A stretch of DNA of 64,000 nucleotides from NCBI GenBank assembly GCA_035041965.1, contig JAPYMA010001481.1, positions 124,001 through 188,000 of the forward strand. The letters run 5' to 3'. The position numbers and the translations under genes are program-made. Shown here piece after piece: positions 9,848-22,900 of this stretch (position 1 is the first letter of the stretch; every line of letters starts with the position of its first letter). Source of the stretch: Anisakis pegreffii (Eukaryota > Nematoda > Chromadorea > Rhabditida > Anisakidae). The notes beneath the pieces are model-generated. The model was not told where the DNA came from. It searched no databases and worked only from the letters and a program-made list of their open reading frames with translations.

Positions 9848-12800
9848 TGATCGAGACATTTGAAATGTGTATTTGATGGTTCAGTTGGAATCGTATTCAA
9901 CACAACCATATTCATTGATCAGCAACTCCCTGAATGTTATCGTCCCATTGGGACTGCTTTTTCGAAGATGTTTAATACGTGACGCGAGCACCATTTGCAA
10001 GCCACCTTTCAACAAGAACAATGAGAATGAATATTTAGTCCCAAACCATGAAAAAAATTTCATTCTAAGAATGTGAACGGGTTCGACAACGAAGTTGCAT
10101 TCCTATTCTGTTCCCGTTATATCAGAATATTGAATATTCCGTACTAAATGCGATCTCTTGAAGTCATAATTTGCAATGTCTCATTGTTTTATATGCAGTG
10201 GTGTGTATGATTTCGTTAAAGTTGATCTGTCGATATTGTTTTGCAATATTCAGATGGAACACTTTGGTATATCTCTCTGATAATTCGTCGTTTATCGTTC
10301 TTTGCGATTGATCTGATCATGGATTTTCGAGATGATAATTTTATAAGCAGGAGATATTTGCGATGATCATATGAAGGCTGCTGCAATTCTTGGTACATCG
10401 CCGAATAAATTTGTTCTTCTCCCCAATTAGGAGAATGCATATGTATGTATGCATTTCTGCTATTGTACATTATTAATCGGCAAATTTTTTGTATTATTAA
10501 TGAATTTTGTTTTGGGTATTCATTGTAAAATATTAACGCGATTGATAAAATTATTCTTGGCTTTCGTTATTCTGATGTTTTATTCAAAACCTTTACATTT
10601 CCTTTTATCACCTCAAATTTATCACTTTTTTGAATCTCTTCTCGTTAAAATTATCGTCTTCATTGTCGTTATTGTTAATATTTTTGTCGCTATCATTATT
10701 ATCACTGTTTTCTCATTATCCTTATTATTACCATTATCATATCGTTATTCTCTTTATTATTGCTATTGTTACCATTATCATTGTCATTAGCATTTAAATG
10801 AAAGATGACTGATGCTTACGCGCACTTTTCTGTATCATTCCGTTGCACTTCTGCCTATGTTTCCTGAACTTCTGCATTCATTCATTTATTCTTGAAACAG
10901 TGTTGTGTCAGAATATCCCTTTCCAAAAATGTTTGTCTTCATACTCTCCTAAATTTTGACGCTTCCACTGAGCTTCTGAAAAAAACGTCGGATATTTGTT
11001 ATTTTCACACTCATTTCATTTGTTCGATAAAATGATTCAGTGACTTATCGTTGTATCGATTGATGGTGATTCGTTTTGGTTCGTCTCGTAAAGAAAGATT
11101 TGAGGAGAAGCATTCTTGCTACTAAACAGTAAAAGCATTCATCAAAGTGTTCGCAATGTGTCACATCCAAAATAAACATTGACGATAAATGTTCATCATT
11201 GACTATAAAGTTGTCATCAATAAAAGGTGATAAAAACAGCATAAAGTAGCAATTAGAGAAGAAATCATTTGATATGAGTGATCATCTGAGTGCTTCTCTG
11301 TTGAAAGCAATGCCAATAAAAGATGAGGGTAAAGCATAAATTCGGACTATTACAATGGAAAGTCTTGCTTACTTGCATCAATCATCGATGAGAGAGGAGC
11401 TGTTGAGTGATGATGCTATGAGTTGGTGCTATGACCTTTGCCCTTCTACCCAATAAATGCGAAAGAATGTCTCAAAATTGTGCCGACAACAGATGAGAAA
11501 GTTTTATCGTCTTAATCATAAAAGATCTGTAACTGACGCACAACGTTCACACTTCACACTTTTCTTTATATTCCCCGAATTTCTGTCACTCATTCTACCA
11601 CTTTCAATCGACAATTGCTTTTTGTAAATCATTTTCGATAATTTGATCATTTAATTTCGGTTTTGATAGTAATTATTGGGAGGTTTTGAATTCAAGAAAT
11701 TTATTAACTGCTGATATTTGTGAGTCTTTAATGGGAATGAATAATTTCATTGTTTACTTTTCCATCGAATAGATTAGGAAAATGTGAATGAAAGTGTTTT
11801 CAATGAAGATGACTTTCGAGTTCAAGAAGGTTCAAGGAAAAACATAAATTTCAGAGATTTGTTGAATTCTGTTTTTGAAATTGCGTTCGATTTAGGATAA
11901 TTGGAGCAATAAGATGTCTTAATGTGGTCAATCTTTTGCAATTCTTTTCTGTATTTGGAATTCACTTTGAAATTCGTCATCTTTTCTTTTGGTTATTTTA
12001 TGAAGCATTAGAGGGTTATTTCTTTGCTGTTATTCATTTTAACAGCACGATGGTTCGAAAATTTCTGCCCAAAAGAGTTAAGGCTTTTCTTTCTCAAAAA
12101 TTGGAATAATATTCAAAGTTATTCTCCTAATTCAACCTCTTTAAAAGATGAATTCCACGTAAAATTATCGATGAATGTGGATTTTGATAATGCATACTTA
12201 AGAACAGATCACCCTAGTTCCTGGAGTTTGTCAACCTTCGTTATGATTTGAAATTTATTGCTGCTGGATCAAATCATTATTGCCGGAACGCAATCAATCG
12301 AACTTCAAAAGAAAAAAATCATTCCGATTCATCTTTAGTATGCCATAAACCTTGTTCGGATGTATTTTAGCACCAGTTGCTCGAATTAGGCTCGAGTTTA
12401 GGCTCTGATTTACCTATAGGCTCATGTCTAGGCTGTGGCCTACAAGAGACTAAAATATACCTGTATGCGTTGCTGCTGCCTTAAGAGGCTCACAGGACGC
12501 CCTCAGTCTGAACACTGTCATTGAATACTAAATGCTCAAAAGTAATAATACTTTGAAGATGCAACAACAGTAAGAATGAGTGCCTCTCGCATTGTTGGTA
12601 TAATCATTCACATCACTACTTACAATCAATCATATTAATTGATAAAGAATTTTGATTTCCAAAGTAATGTTTAACCGTTGGCAACTGTTACTTTACTATT
12701 CATCATTAATGAGTCATTACGTTGCATCTGATTGTTCACATTATCAACACTTTATTAAATATTTTCAAACTTCGCATATGAATTATGTGCCGAATTCTTG

Positions 12801-15152
12801 CAATTCGAGTCAATGTCTTTTGTGACTAAGGTTATATAAATGTTTTAACGTTTCTCGCGTAATTTTCACCAACACAAGCTAATTCATCATTAAAGCCAAT
12901 TGGCTCCCCTCAAACCTCGCGTCTGTCAGAGTCACTTCGACAAGCAATATCCGATATTTTTCAAGTGATTCATCAAAATTATTCCATTCAAACGTAGTCT
13001 GTTGGCTATCAAACGCAAAGGCTAATAAATGAAACTCGTGTTTTTAAATGGAAGAGTCGATAGATTTGAACAGAAATTCAGCAATTTATTTCACTTACAT
13101 CAAAAAAAAAACTGTTTTCTACGGTCGGTCTCAGTTTTCTATTATTTGAGTGTGTTGATTGCAATTCGTTGAGTAAAGTGTGTGCTAGGCTCGTTTATTA
13201 TTGAATAAAAGTATGTTTTGACTAAAACACATACATCTTGCTGCTTTCATTCAGTAACATCTTATACTGCAATTATCTGCTCTCAATAGCAGTACGAGTA
13301 TTGACGCTCATGAAACATTCAAAACGCTCTTCTAAACGATGATCTCTTTGCGAATGGAACGATCTCTTCACCAGACGCATCTCAGTGATTGAAGGTAAGT
13401 GCTGAGGATAAGAACTGAATTGGGTAATCTGTTGAACTGTGTCCGCTTTCAGCCAATCGTTCCGATTAATTTCTCAGCAAATTCGTCAATGAACAGTGTA
13501 TCTGGTGTTTGAGTGGTCAATTGACATTACCATTTATTAAACGAAGAATTTATGCTCAAACACGAATGAATGACCGTTAACTTAAAGAAATGATGTGACA
13601 ATGAAAATCACCTGCACACTGAGTTCATTCAACAATTGCTAGCAATTATATGGCTGAGTTTTGATAAAATCACTGATAAGGTACTAGAGACGAATTTCAA
13701 CGCATTAAGTAACCTCAGAGAGTTTCATTGGATATCAATATCAGCAGGAAGGTGATATCAGTGATAGGAATGCTTTTTGCCTCGTTGAAACTAAAAAATT
13801 AGTCTCAATTTTAAGCGTAGTTTTTGAAAGTGGATCAATTGAAATTGCTTATTTGCATTTGTTTCCGAAAGATAGTAAATTAAATGTCGATCACAACGTA
13901 CACAAACAAATAGATTTATTGTTTTGTAGCGTAGTGGAACGCAAGACAAATGTTACACACATTCGCAGAAGTGATTCGTCGATACTTCACTCTGCGCGCA
14001 TTTACAATTAATTATTTCATCAAAAAATTCGACATCAGCTGTCGAAAGGAAATGAAATTAATTGATTCATTGAAGGTGCAATGTGAACATCTTCCAAAGT
14101 TCATCGTTGAAATGCATTCATATCAACAAGAAAGGATCGCACATTCACGTGCAGACATTATGGCACTATTCTTGAGATCATTAACAACTCAGTGTTGAAA
14201 AACTAGTAGCTGCTTGTTCTATTGACAAGACCTACCTGCCTACTACCTACCTGCCCATACTGAAATTTTCGTAAACGAATATTCAAAAAAGTAGAATTCG
14301 GAGAGAAGATTGATCATACATAATATATTGATGGCTAGTGCTAAGGATAAATTCTATTCATTATATGTATAAAGTGATGAAATTGATTGACAAACCCACT
14401 AGATGAAGATATATTGTGGATGAAGGAAAGATGATAAAGATGTGCTTGCAAATCTCAAAAGTGAATTCCGAAATATTCGTTCTGTTTTTGAGAGTTGAAC
14501 TGAACTTCATCTTGAAGACTCTGAAAGTGATTTGTTGAAGAAATAAAATCAAATTCGCGAGCAAAGTGTTGCGTTGATTAATGTTGTCTGGTAGAATAGG
14601 CCGTAATTGACAACAAAAAAATTTCCATCATTTGCATGCTGTTAAAATCGCTCGAGACGAAATGTGCTTGATTAATTTTGCGTTTCGGCCTGTAATCTTA
14701 ATCCACCATAAAAACATCCATCCCCACATCGATTCATCTCGTCACCCAGCAAAACAGCAACAGCAACAACCTAATCGACTCTTATTCAGAATCTGACGGC
14801 CTGGCTATCATATCAACATGGAGCATTTCGCACTCGAAGAGCACTTCTCAGAAGCATTCATTCTGCAGTTCTATTCAGATGTGATCATTCGTGTGCTGCA
14901 GTTCATCTGACCGACGAAATAGTGAGTATAATGCTAAGAACTGGCCAAAGAAAGATTGAATTATACATAAAGTTGCGATCGAATGAATGAAATGTAGACG
15001 AGTGCTCCGCCCAAAAGGGAGTGAACTTTAGCAAAGTTATTGTGCGGATATGAAGAGTTGATCATTAAAGCTACAGCAACTGATCACTGTTACTGCTAGA
15101 GTATTTGACCGGAGCTGTCTTCATCCGTTCCGTCGTCTCGTGTACCACCAAA
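9848..15152. other. Gene-poor interval between ced-9 and the M1 peptidase
   Basis: About 5.3 kb holding the ced-9 3' region and presumably the M1 promoter. ORFs here stay below 115 codons and show no domain. A pyrimidine-rich low-complexity stretch at 10660-10790 gives a spurious hydrophobic ORF. Clustered TAGGC words occur at 12386-12434. Just before the M1 gene (14750-14930) composition becomes less AT-rich, with a run of CAG/CAA-type words near 14750-14775, which may belong to a 5' leader. Confidence 0.45.
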
Positions 15153-16879
15153 ATGGCCCCTCCTTTGAACAGTAATTTTGAAAAACGCAACAAACCCGCT
15201 ACGTTATTGTATCTGATACTCATTACTGTATTGTTAATCATGATTTCCGTTGTTATTTTGACGCTGCTCCTTATTCTTGGTCGTAATCAAACGCTGCCCA
15301 CCAACGAAAACAACAACGTTGAAACGTATTCAACAACTTCAAATTATTATCATTCATTGCCTAAAAGTATATCGAACCTTTCAACGAATTCCGATGCAGC
15401 AACTGAGGAAAAAATGCAAATGAAAAATAAAATTTCAAGTGAAGAAAATGAACAGAGAGTGGAAGAATTAGCACGTTCCGAAACATCCTCTGAAACGATT
15501 TTAACGAATCAACTGAACGAATTACCTGAATCGACAACCACCGTGCGCATTCCGACTACTCACAAACATTCTCGCACTGAAAGGCCTCAGATTTTAGTTC
15601 ACAAAAATCATCAGCATATGATCAATAGTACATCTTCGTCAAGAACAACCTTCTCGTCCAAGTCGACCTCTGCAGCAACTCCAACTCGACCTCTCTCAAG
15701 CTCGCAATCAACCCGACCTCACGCCACAAGCTTGGCCTCAGGTCAAGCCTCAACCTCCACTTCAAACTCTAAACAAACTTTGGCCTCATCATCTCCTAGT
15801 TCTAGTGCTTCGTCCACTTCTCCGACCTCTGTTCCTCGTTCAACCTCTTCAATGATCACATCACCTTCATCCACCCAACACACAACATTGCTTACTACCA
15901 AAGCATCAACTCAACCAATGATGAATGCCACATCCACAGCTAAAATTCTGGAGTATAGAAGCAGTAATTCCGGACAAAGTATTGTCTTTAATGGTCGTAG
16001 ACGTAATAACCAGCCGACATCCGTTGAACCGATCAGTGCTGTTCAAATCGACTTCGAAAACGCGGATCTTGAAATTGACGATCTCGAAACCCAGGTTTGT
16101 ACATTCAATCATTCACTGAAATTTGATCAACACCGAACTCCAACAAAAAAAAAACTGTTGCTGGAAGATTCATCAATAATATAACAATATCGATGCAGTA
16201 TCGAGAAATTCTATCAAATTTTGGTATAATTCGGTTTAAAGCGCAGTATTCATGAACTACAGCGAAGATTAGTATTCGCGTTTAGTTATCACATTTCAAT
16301 AGAGTGCATCTTTTTTGTGCAATGAGTGAAAAGCGCATCAATTTCTGCAATCTTCTTTTCTTAACCAGTAACTTGAGCGTGTCTTCTTAAATTGAGAAAT
16401 TCAATCAACGGAACAAACGAGATTTTTTCGAGCAATAAAACGTTCGTAAAACAATTTCATGACAGTAGTTTGAGACTGAGGCGTTTGTTTATTGAATTTT
16501 TTTTCGCTTCTAAAAATCTTATTTAGGCCTTTTTTTTGGTAGCGTTGGCATACTAATGATCAATCTTTGTATACGAATAGGAAAATTAGTCGCATTTTAT
16601 GCTAAAATTTCGTTTTAGAAGATCACACACCAGTAGTAAAGCCATGCAAAAAATTTTAACTTCTAAACCCTTATGCAATTCTGAGTAATCGCATCGAAAA
16701 TTTTCGCATTTTCAGCACTTCCTTCAAACTACTCAAAATACAACAGAAATTCCGAAAAGCTCCACCAAATCCCAACCAATATCAACGTCAACCACAACGA
16801 TTCACTCGCCAAGTAATGATACTACCTTCACATCAACAGCACCTTCCACTTCGACCTCATCCTCAACCACCACTCCAGC

Positions 16880-16911
<32 letters not shown>

Positions 16912-19900
16912 CGACGAATCTTTTCCAGAGTAAATTAGCTAAAAGTCAGAAACCGAAATGTGTGAAGAGAAAAGCACAAAAATGCAGCACGGCAGTTCAG
17001 CGAAATTCGATGAGGTCAGTGCGATATTTGATTCGTTTGAATTTTTTCGATTGGTTGATGTTTTTACTCGCTTTCATCATTTCTCTTCAAATCTTATTTT
17101 TCGAAATGTCTGATGAATCGTCATTCCAAATCGGTGTTATCGAAAATGAGGACTGGAATGGGCGATAAATTTTTATTGAATAGAAGTAATGAATGCGATA
17201 ATTTTTTCCCTGAACTAACTGAAATCGAGAGGCACACAAATTTATGAATGCGCAAAGAGTTCTTCAAAACTGATCTTATACTCTCCACTTCATGATAGTG
17301 ATTTGCCCAAATTCATCTATTCCAGTGAGGTCTGCGTAAGGGTCATAAGCTCCACAGCAAATTTAAGCTTTTAACAGACTCCAATTGATCGCGATGAAAA
17401 GTGTTAAGCATAACCGATATTTTATGTGTTTTTTCTTTGATCTGCTATTGGTCGTCTGCTGATCTGAATCGAGTCTCCTTCGCAATCGGATCAACGATAA
17501 ATGCAAATTTATGAGCAGCTTCTTTGAGAATTAAGCGCAAGAAAGAGTCGCTCGCACTCGCACGCAACTTTATTGCGTAATTCCATCGTACACTATAACA
17601 TTACATATCATCTGTTATTGTTATTATTTGTGTTATTGTTGTTCCATATCGAATAACATTCAATCGCTGCCATATGAATTCATTTGATACATTTTATAAG
17701 TTTTTCTTCAATCAGCGATTGATATCATTACAACAACAATAGTTTCTTCGTACAGTATTCACATGAATATGCCACTTCAAAAACAAATTACATCAGAAGA
17801 AATAATCGAATTTTTCTTATTTCTACAGTCGTGATGATATTCCAAATGAGAGCCAAGCGTCTGAAGTGGGGCATTTCGGTGGGCTGAAAGCCGTAAATTA
17901 TGCACTGAACATAGCAGTAAATCAGGATATCCATACCTCATATCAAGGATCGGTGGAAATTATGGTTGGTGCGCTCTGTAAAAATAATTTGATCAGTGAA
18001 TGATCCACTCAATTATAACTTTTCACCTATTTATATAGCATGAGAGTCTAACTGATTATCCGGTATCTAAAATTCTGAAAGAATTGTCGAATTCGGAAGC
18101 AAGGTTCATTGAGTTTCTCATCGAAAATTTGTTTGAGAGTTTCCAAAATGATACATCACGGCTTGATTATCACTGAAAATGGATTCATTAGATAATCAGT
18201 TAAAAACAATTCATTATTTATTCTCGAAACTTCAGTTCGAAGTCATTGAAAATACTTCAACCGTATTTGTGCATGTCGGTCGAGCGATATCGGATGTTGG
18301 TTTAGCGCAGATTGAATTATGGAATTGTTTGGATGGTTGGCGATTAATTATTATCAGTTCATTTAATTCATTAATTTATTCGCGGAGTATACCTAATTTG
18401 TTTTACACGATGAATCATTTGGTCATTCCACAAAAAATTCATGCTGATGATTGCTTGGCGATGATAATTTGATAGCATTTTTGTTGCATTGAGATGCATC
18501 TCCACTGGATGTTGATCTTATGAGCGATTTTCGCTCAAATATTCCCACTTGGTGAGATGTTCCAGGGCAGAAAATTATGAAATATTGCACAATTTTTTGG
18601 TAAAACACGAGAAAATTGATGGTCAGACAAAAGAAATCCCGGGTATGAGACCCTAACGATAGAAAGCCACAAAATTAAGAATGAAAGACACATTGGTCCA
18701 CTCGCAAATGTGAAATTGGTATTTCCCAAGATGTCAGATAAGATAAGGTTCTCTTGAAAGAGGTGATTGCGATATTTTAAGGTAGTGTTATATGTGTATC
18801 ATCAATGGTTCAACATTTGCACCTCGAGTTAGTTTCGATTGATCTAGTCAAGCCTGTTTTGACGGGTCAGTTCATTACTCTTCGCATCTCCGGTTTCGGC
18901 AGCAATCGTCCGAATAACGCTCTGATCGTGCAAAATCCACCGAGATGGCAACCCAAAAGGTATTCTTCAATCGATGAAATAAACCAAAATTCTCATATTT
19001 CTCAGCACAACTCCATCGTACAAACACATGTGGCTGTGAGCATTTAGTGACAAAACTTTCTGAAATTTGATATTCATTTGACAAATAACTTTCCCCTCAT
19101 CAATCACTCACATTCAGTTTGAAATTTTCGAGTGGAAAGAATTCATTTCGGACAATTTTTCCTCGATCCCCACCAAACTGAAATGAGAAGAATAGTCAAA
19201 AAAAGATTATTGATATCTGCAGCAACGATAAAATAATAGAGACCATATGAAACTGGTGATTTTATGCATAAATGTGTACCAAATTTATGAAATGAGGCGT
19301 TGATAGTGAGATAAATTTTCTCACACTAAATGCCACTTATAGGCCTTGGACTGTGACGACTTTATTTCAAATGCGTGATGCACGCTCAGTAATGCCCTGC
19401 ATCGATTTACCGTTCATGAAAGCAACTCTCGATATCTGCATAACTCATCCGCCTGGAACTGAAGCTCGGTATGTATCACCCTTTTGAGATTATTCGCATT
19501 ATTCGTCGAAATATGGGATATCTTGGTCACTTGAAAATTGCAGTTTAATCGGAGTTGATCATTATTGAGAAATGCCGCTAACAACTGACGATGAGTTCGA
19601 ACAGTTCAAATCATTCGAAATAATCTGTTGTTGATGAAATCAATTGTCAACTTCAGTTCCAACACAATGACATGAATTTGTTGAGGTGCAATGATAGTGA
19701 AAAGGAGAAAAATTTTAAAATTCATTGTGACCATAAAATGCTTCAATTGTGTACAAATATGCTCTATTCAATTGAAATTTTGGATAACATTGAATTAACT
19801 AACTGAAAATTTTTCATGGAAATACGATTTTGAATTTCAGTTCCAACACTCCTCTTCTTCGTCAAAATGTTTTGGATGATAAGAAGATCGAATCGTGTTT

Positions 19901-22900
19901 CGAAACGACTCCTCCAATGTCAACTTATCTCTACGGATTCGCTCTTTTCAATCGTATGATCAATATTCAGCACTCAGCTGATCGCCAACTCAGTTTACCA
20001 CAAATTGATATTCTATACCCTCAACAAATGAGTAGCGATAAACCGATTTGGATGCAAGCGGAAAGCATTCAAGTATTATCTTCATTGATTCTTTTTCACT
20101 GTTTTTCTGTTAGAAGAATCCAAAAATAAGCGTATGATTATATGTCTTTTGCAATTTGCAAGTGAACGTATGCCAAGAGTTCTGTCATTTCGGTTTAAGA
20201 ATAATTCTACGAGTCTTAGTTCTCAGAATATCCAAATTTTCCCTTCGTTGAATAAACAAATGAATTTTTGGTAGTGCATTCGAAATGCAATCTGCTTACA
20301 CGGAGTAATTGACAGTCGATATGTAAACATAATGAAAATGTTTTTGGCATTGTGCATTCCAATTTAGCCGCAAAATTTCATTGCAAATATATTTGGTCTT
20401 TCAAATGGGGTAAATGAGATCACTTCAAATGAAATGTTTTTTGAATACACTACTTGAAAATAACAAATCTTTTGCTTCAATAGGATGTTCCCGTAATCTA
20501 CGAATAAGCTTGAAAAGGAGTAAAATAATGACAATCAGTGAATTCGTTATGAACTGAACACTTCAGATTCTTCAATATATGAGCGAATTCACCGGATTTG
20601 ATTATCCGTTGAAAAAGTTATCGCTCTTTTCCACTTCACTACCGGTTAATGGAGTGGAAAACTTTGGTCTGATTGTGCTCAACGAACGTTGGATGGCATA
20701 TCCCAAATATCGTATGGCACACTCAATATTAGCGCATGAAATCGCACATCAGTGGATCGGTAACATTGTTACTGTCAAGAAATGGAACGAAATTTGCTTA
20801 CAGGTTCACTTTTATTTAACATTTAGCATTCACTATTAGTTTTGATATGCCCCAAAATTTTAATATAAAATATTTATGTAATATAGTGGTTAAAATGTGT
20901 AATTTATGAGCAATTTCCATTGAACGATCATCGAAATTCTTTATGAAGTTTAATTTGAATGCTTGTTATAAAGGCATTCATCGATGATAAACAAGTGAAA
21001 CCATATGATGCCAATTTGTTTATCACAAAGTTATGATGAGTGGTAGTGAGTGGTGCCTTAATAGATGCATACATATGATTGATGATGTATTATGCTCTCG
21101 AATAATAAGTTCATTTTAATAATGCATATAGATATCTTAATGAAGATATACATAGATATACAACTTTGAATACACTATTTTGACACATTAAACACTTTAA
21201 GCTATTAGGACTCAGCTGAGTTAATACCGATTTCTGTAATAATTCACTCCCGCACTCAATGCAATTCCATTCCGTAACAGTTTCATCGGAAAATTTAATT
21301 CTTCTGGAGCACTCATTCAAGAAAATGCTTTGATAGAAGTAATCGGATGAATGGATCAGTAGAATTAATTAATCAAATGAATCACCGAATTAAATGATTT
21401 AATGAATGAATCAAATTGACCTCATGAATCAATCATTGTTCAAATCGACGTACGTTGATCAATTTGGATCAGTACTTCTCAATCCTCAAACTTTCAAATC
21501 GGTCTCATCAAAGTGCTATAGCAGCAAGATATGATATTTTGATTCCTCTCAAATACGCCTCTAAAGTCTCATATTGCAGGATGATGGCTATATTACCAAT
21601 CCTAAAACCTATGGCAACAATTGCCTCAATTGTAAATCATTTATGATCATCGATTTGCTTCTTCTGTCTTCATTCTTACAAGAATATACACCTTTAACAT
21701 TCTCTTATTCTATCATCTTGCAACATCATAATAAGAGCACACTATCAAGATGAAGTGCTTGACCTTGCTGATATAAATCAACTCGAATTTGGAATAGAAA
21801 TACAAAAAACTTTCCTTATATTCCATTCATTTGCAGTAATAACAATGAGTTCTATTTACTATTTCAAGTCATTCTCAACAATTGCTTGAGATTTCTTTTA
21901 TCACATAAGTAATACCCTTGCATAGTTCCTCAATCCTCAAACATTCGAATCGGTCTCATCAAATGCGAACTAATTGTCAACTCAAACTAATAATGATGGA
22001 CACTTTAAAAATTGATGGTATATTCGCAGTGACTATTGGCATTATCATATCTTGCATTTGCTTTGTTATTCTTGTGATTAACTTTATGCCAACATGTCCT
22101 ATAGCTCAATTACAATTAAAGCAATCGTATAATGTTTCACGGCCACAGTTGTCGATCATCTTATATATCTATCTTCAATACATTCGCATAAATTATCACT
22201 TTCCTTCAGAACTTTAAACATCATAGTTAATAAAGCGACCAATTTTAAGGACTATTTTTCATTAAATAATAGGAACACACATAAATTAACAATAATTTTA
22301 CCCAAGTACTACATTTCCCAATTCAATGATTGCATAATTTTTCGAGATTTCAATTTATCTTCCAAAGAGTTATTCGTTTACAATAAAGTAATCTGAAAAC
22401 CCATTTAAAAGTACATCAAGCAGATGACATACTGAAGGAGAGGGGAGTGGGTCCAAATCGGAAGTAATCGATTCGGATGTGTCGCGGATAGAACGTAATG
22501 GTTAGACCAGATGTGATGCTGATCATTTGATCCCATATGCGATCATTACACAAGTTATGCGAAGCAGCACACAGCAATAAACATTTGCACGAGTGCAACG
22601 ATAACGAAGCGTGTTTATCGTCGAAATAAACTTCATTAGAATATAAATCCGATAGAATGGTTGGGCAGAATATCTTTAGCACAAGTTCATTGAACAGCAT
22701 TTTTTTGACAATAACAAACAATCAGATTTTTTTTATTTAATCAGCAAATCAAACTCATTACGAGTTTATGCCTCTCTGTTATCATCAATATCACTGATAT
22801 CTCATTCTTTTTTCGTTCGTCATTCTTCTTTCCGCGCAGCTACCGATAATAGCGTTTGCGACCATCTGTCTTCATGAAATTCGAACTTGGATTATTGATC

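Noticed and set aside
9673..9915. Minus-strand ORF over the ced-9 last exon
   Set aside because: Shadow of the ced-9 C-terminus; no own features.
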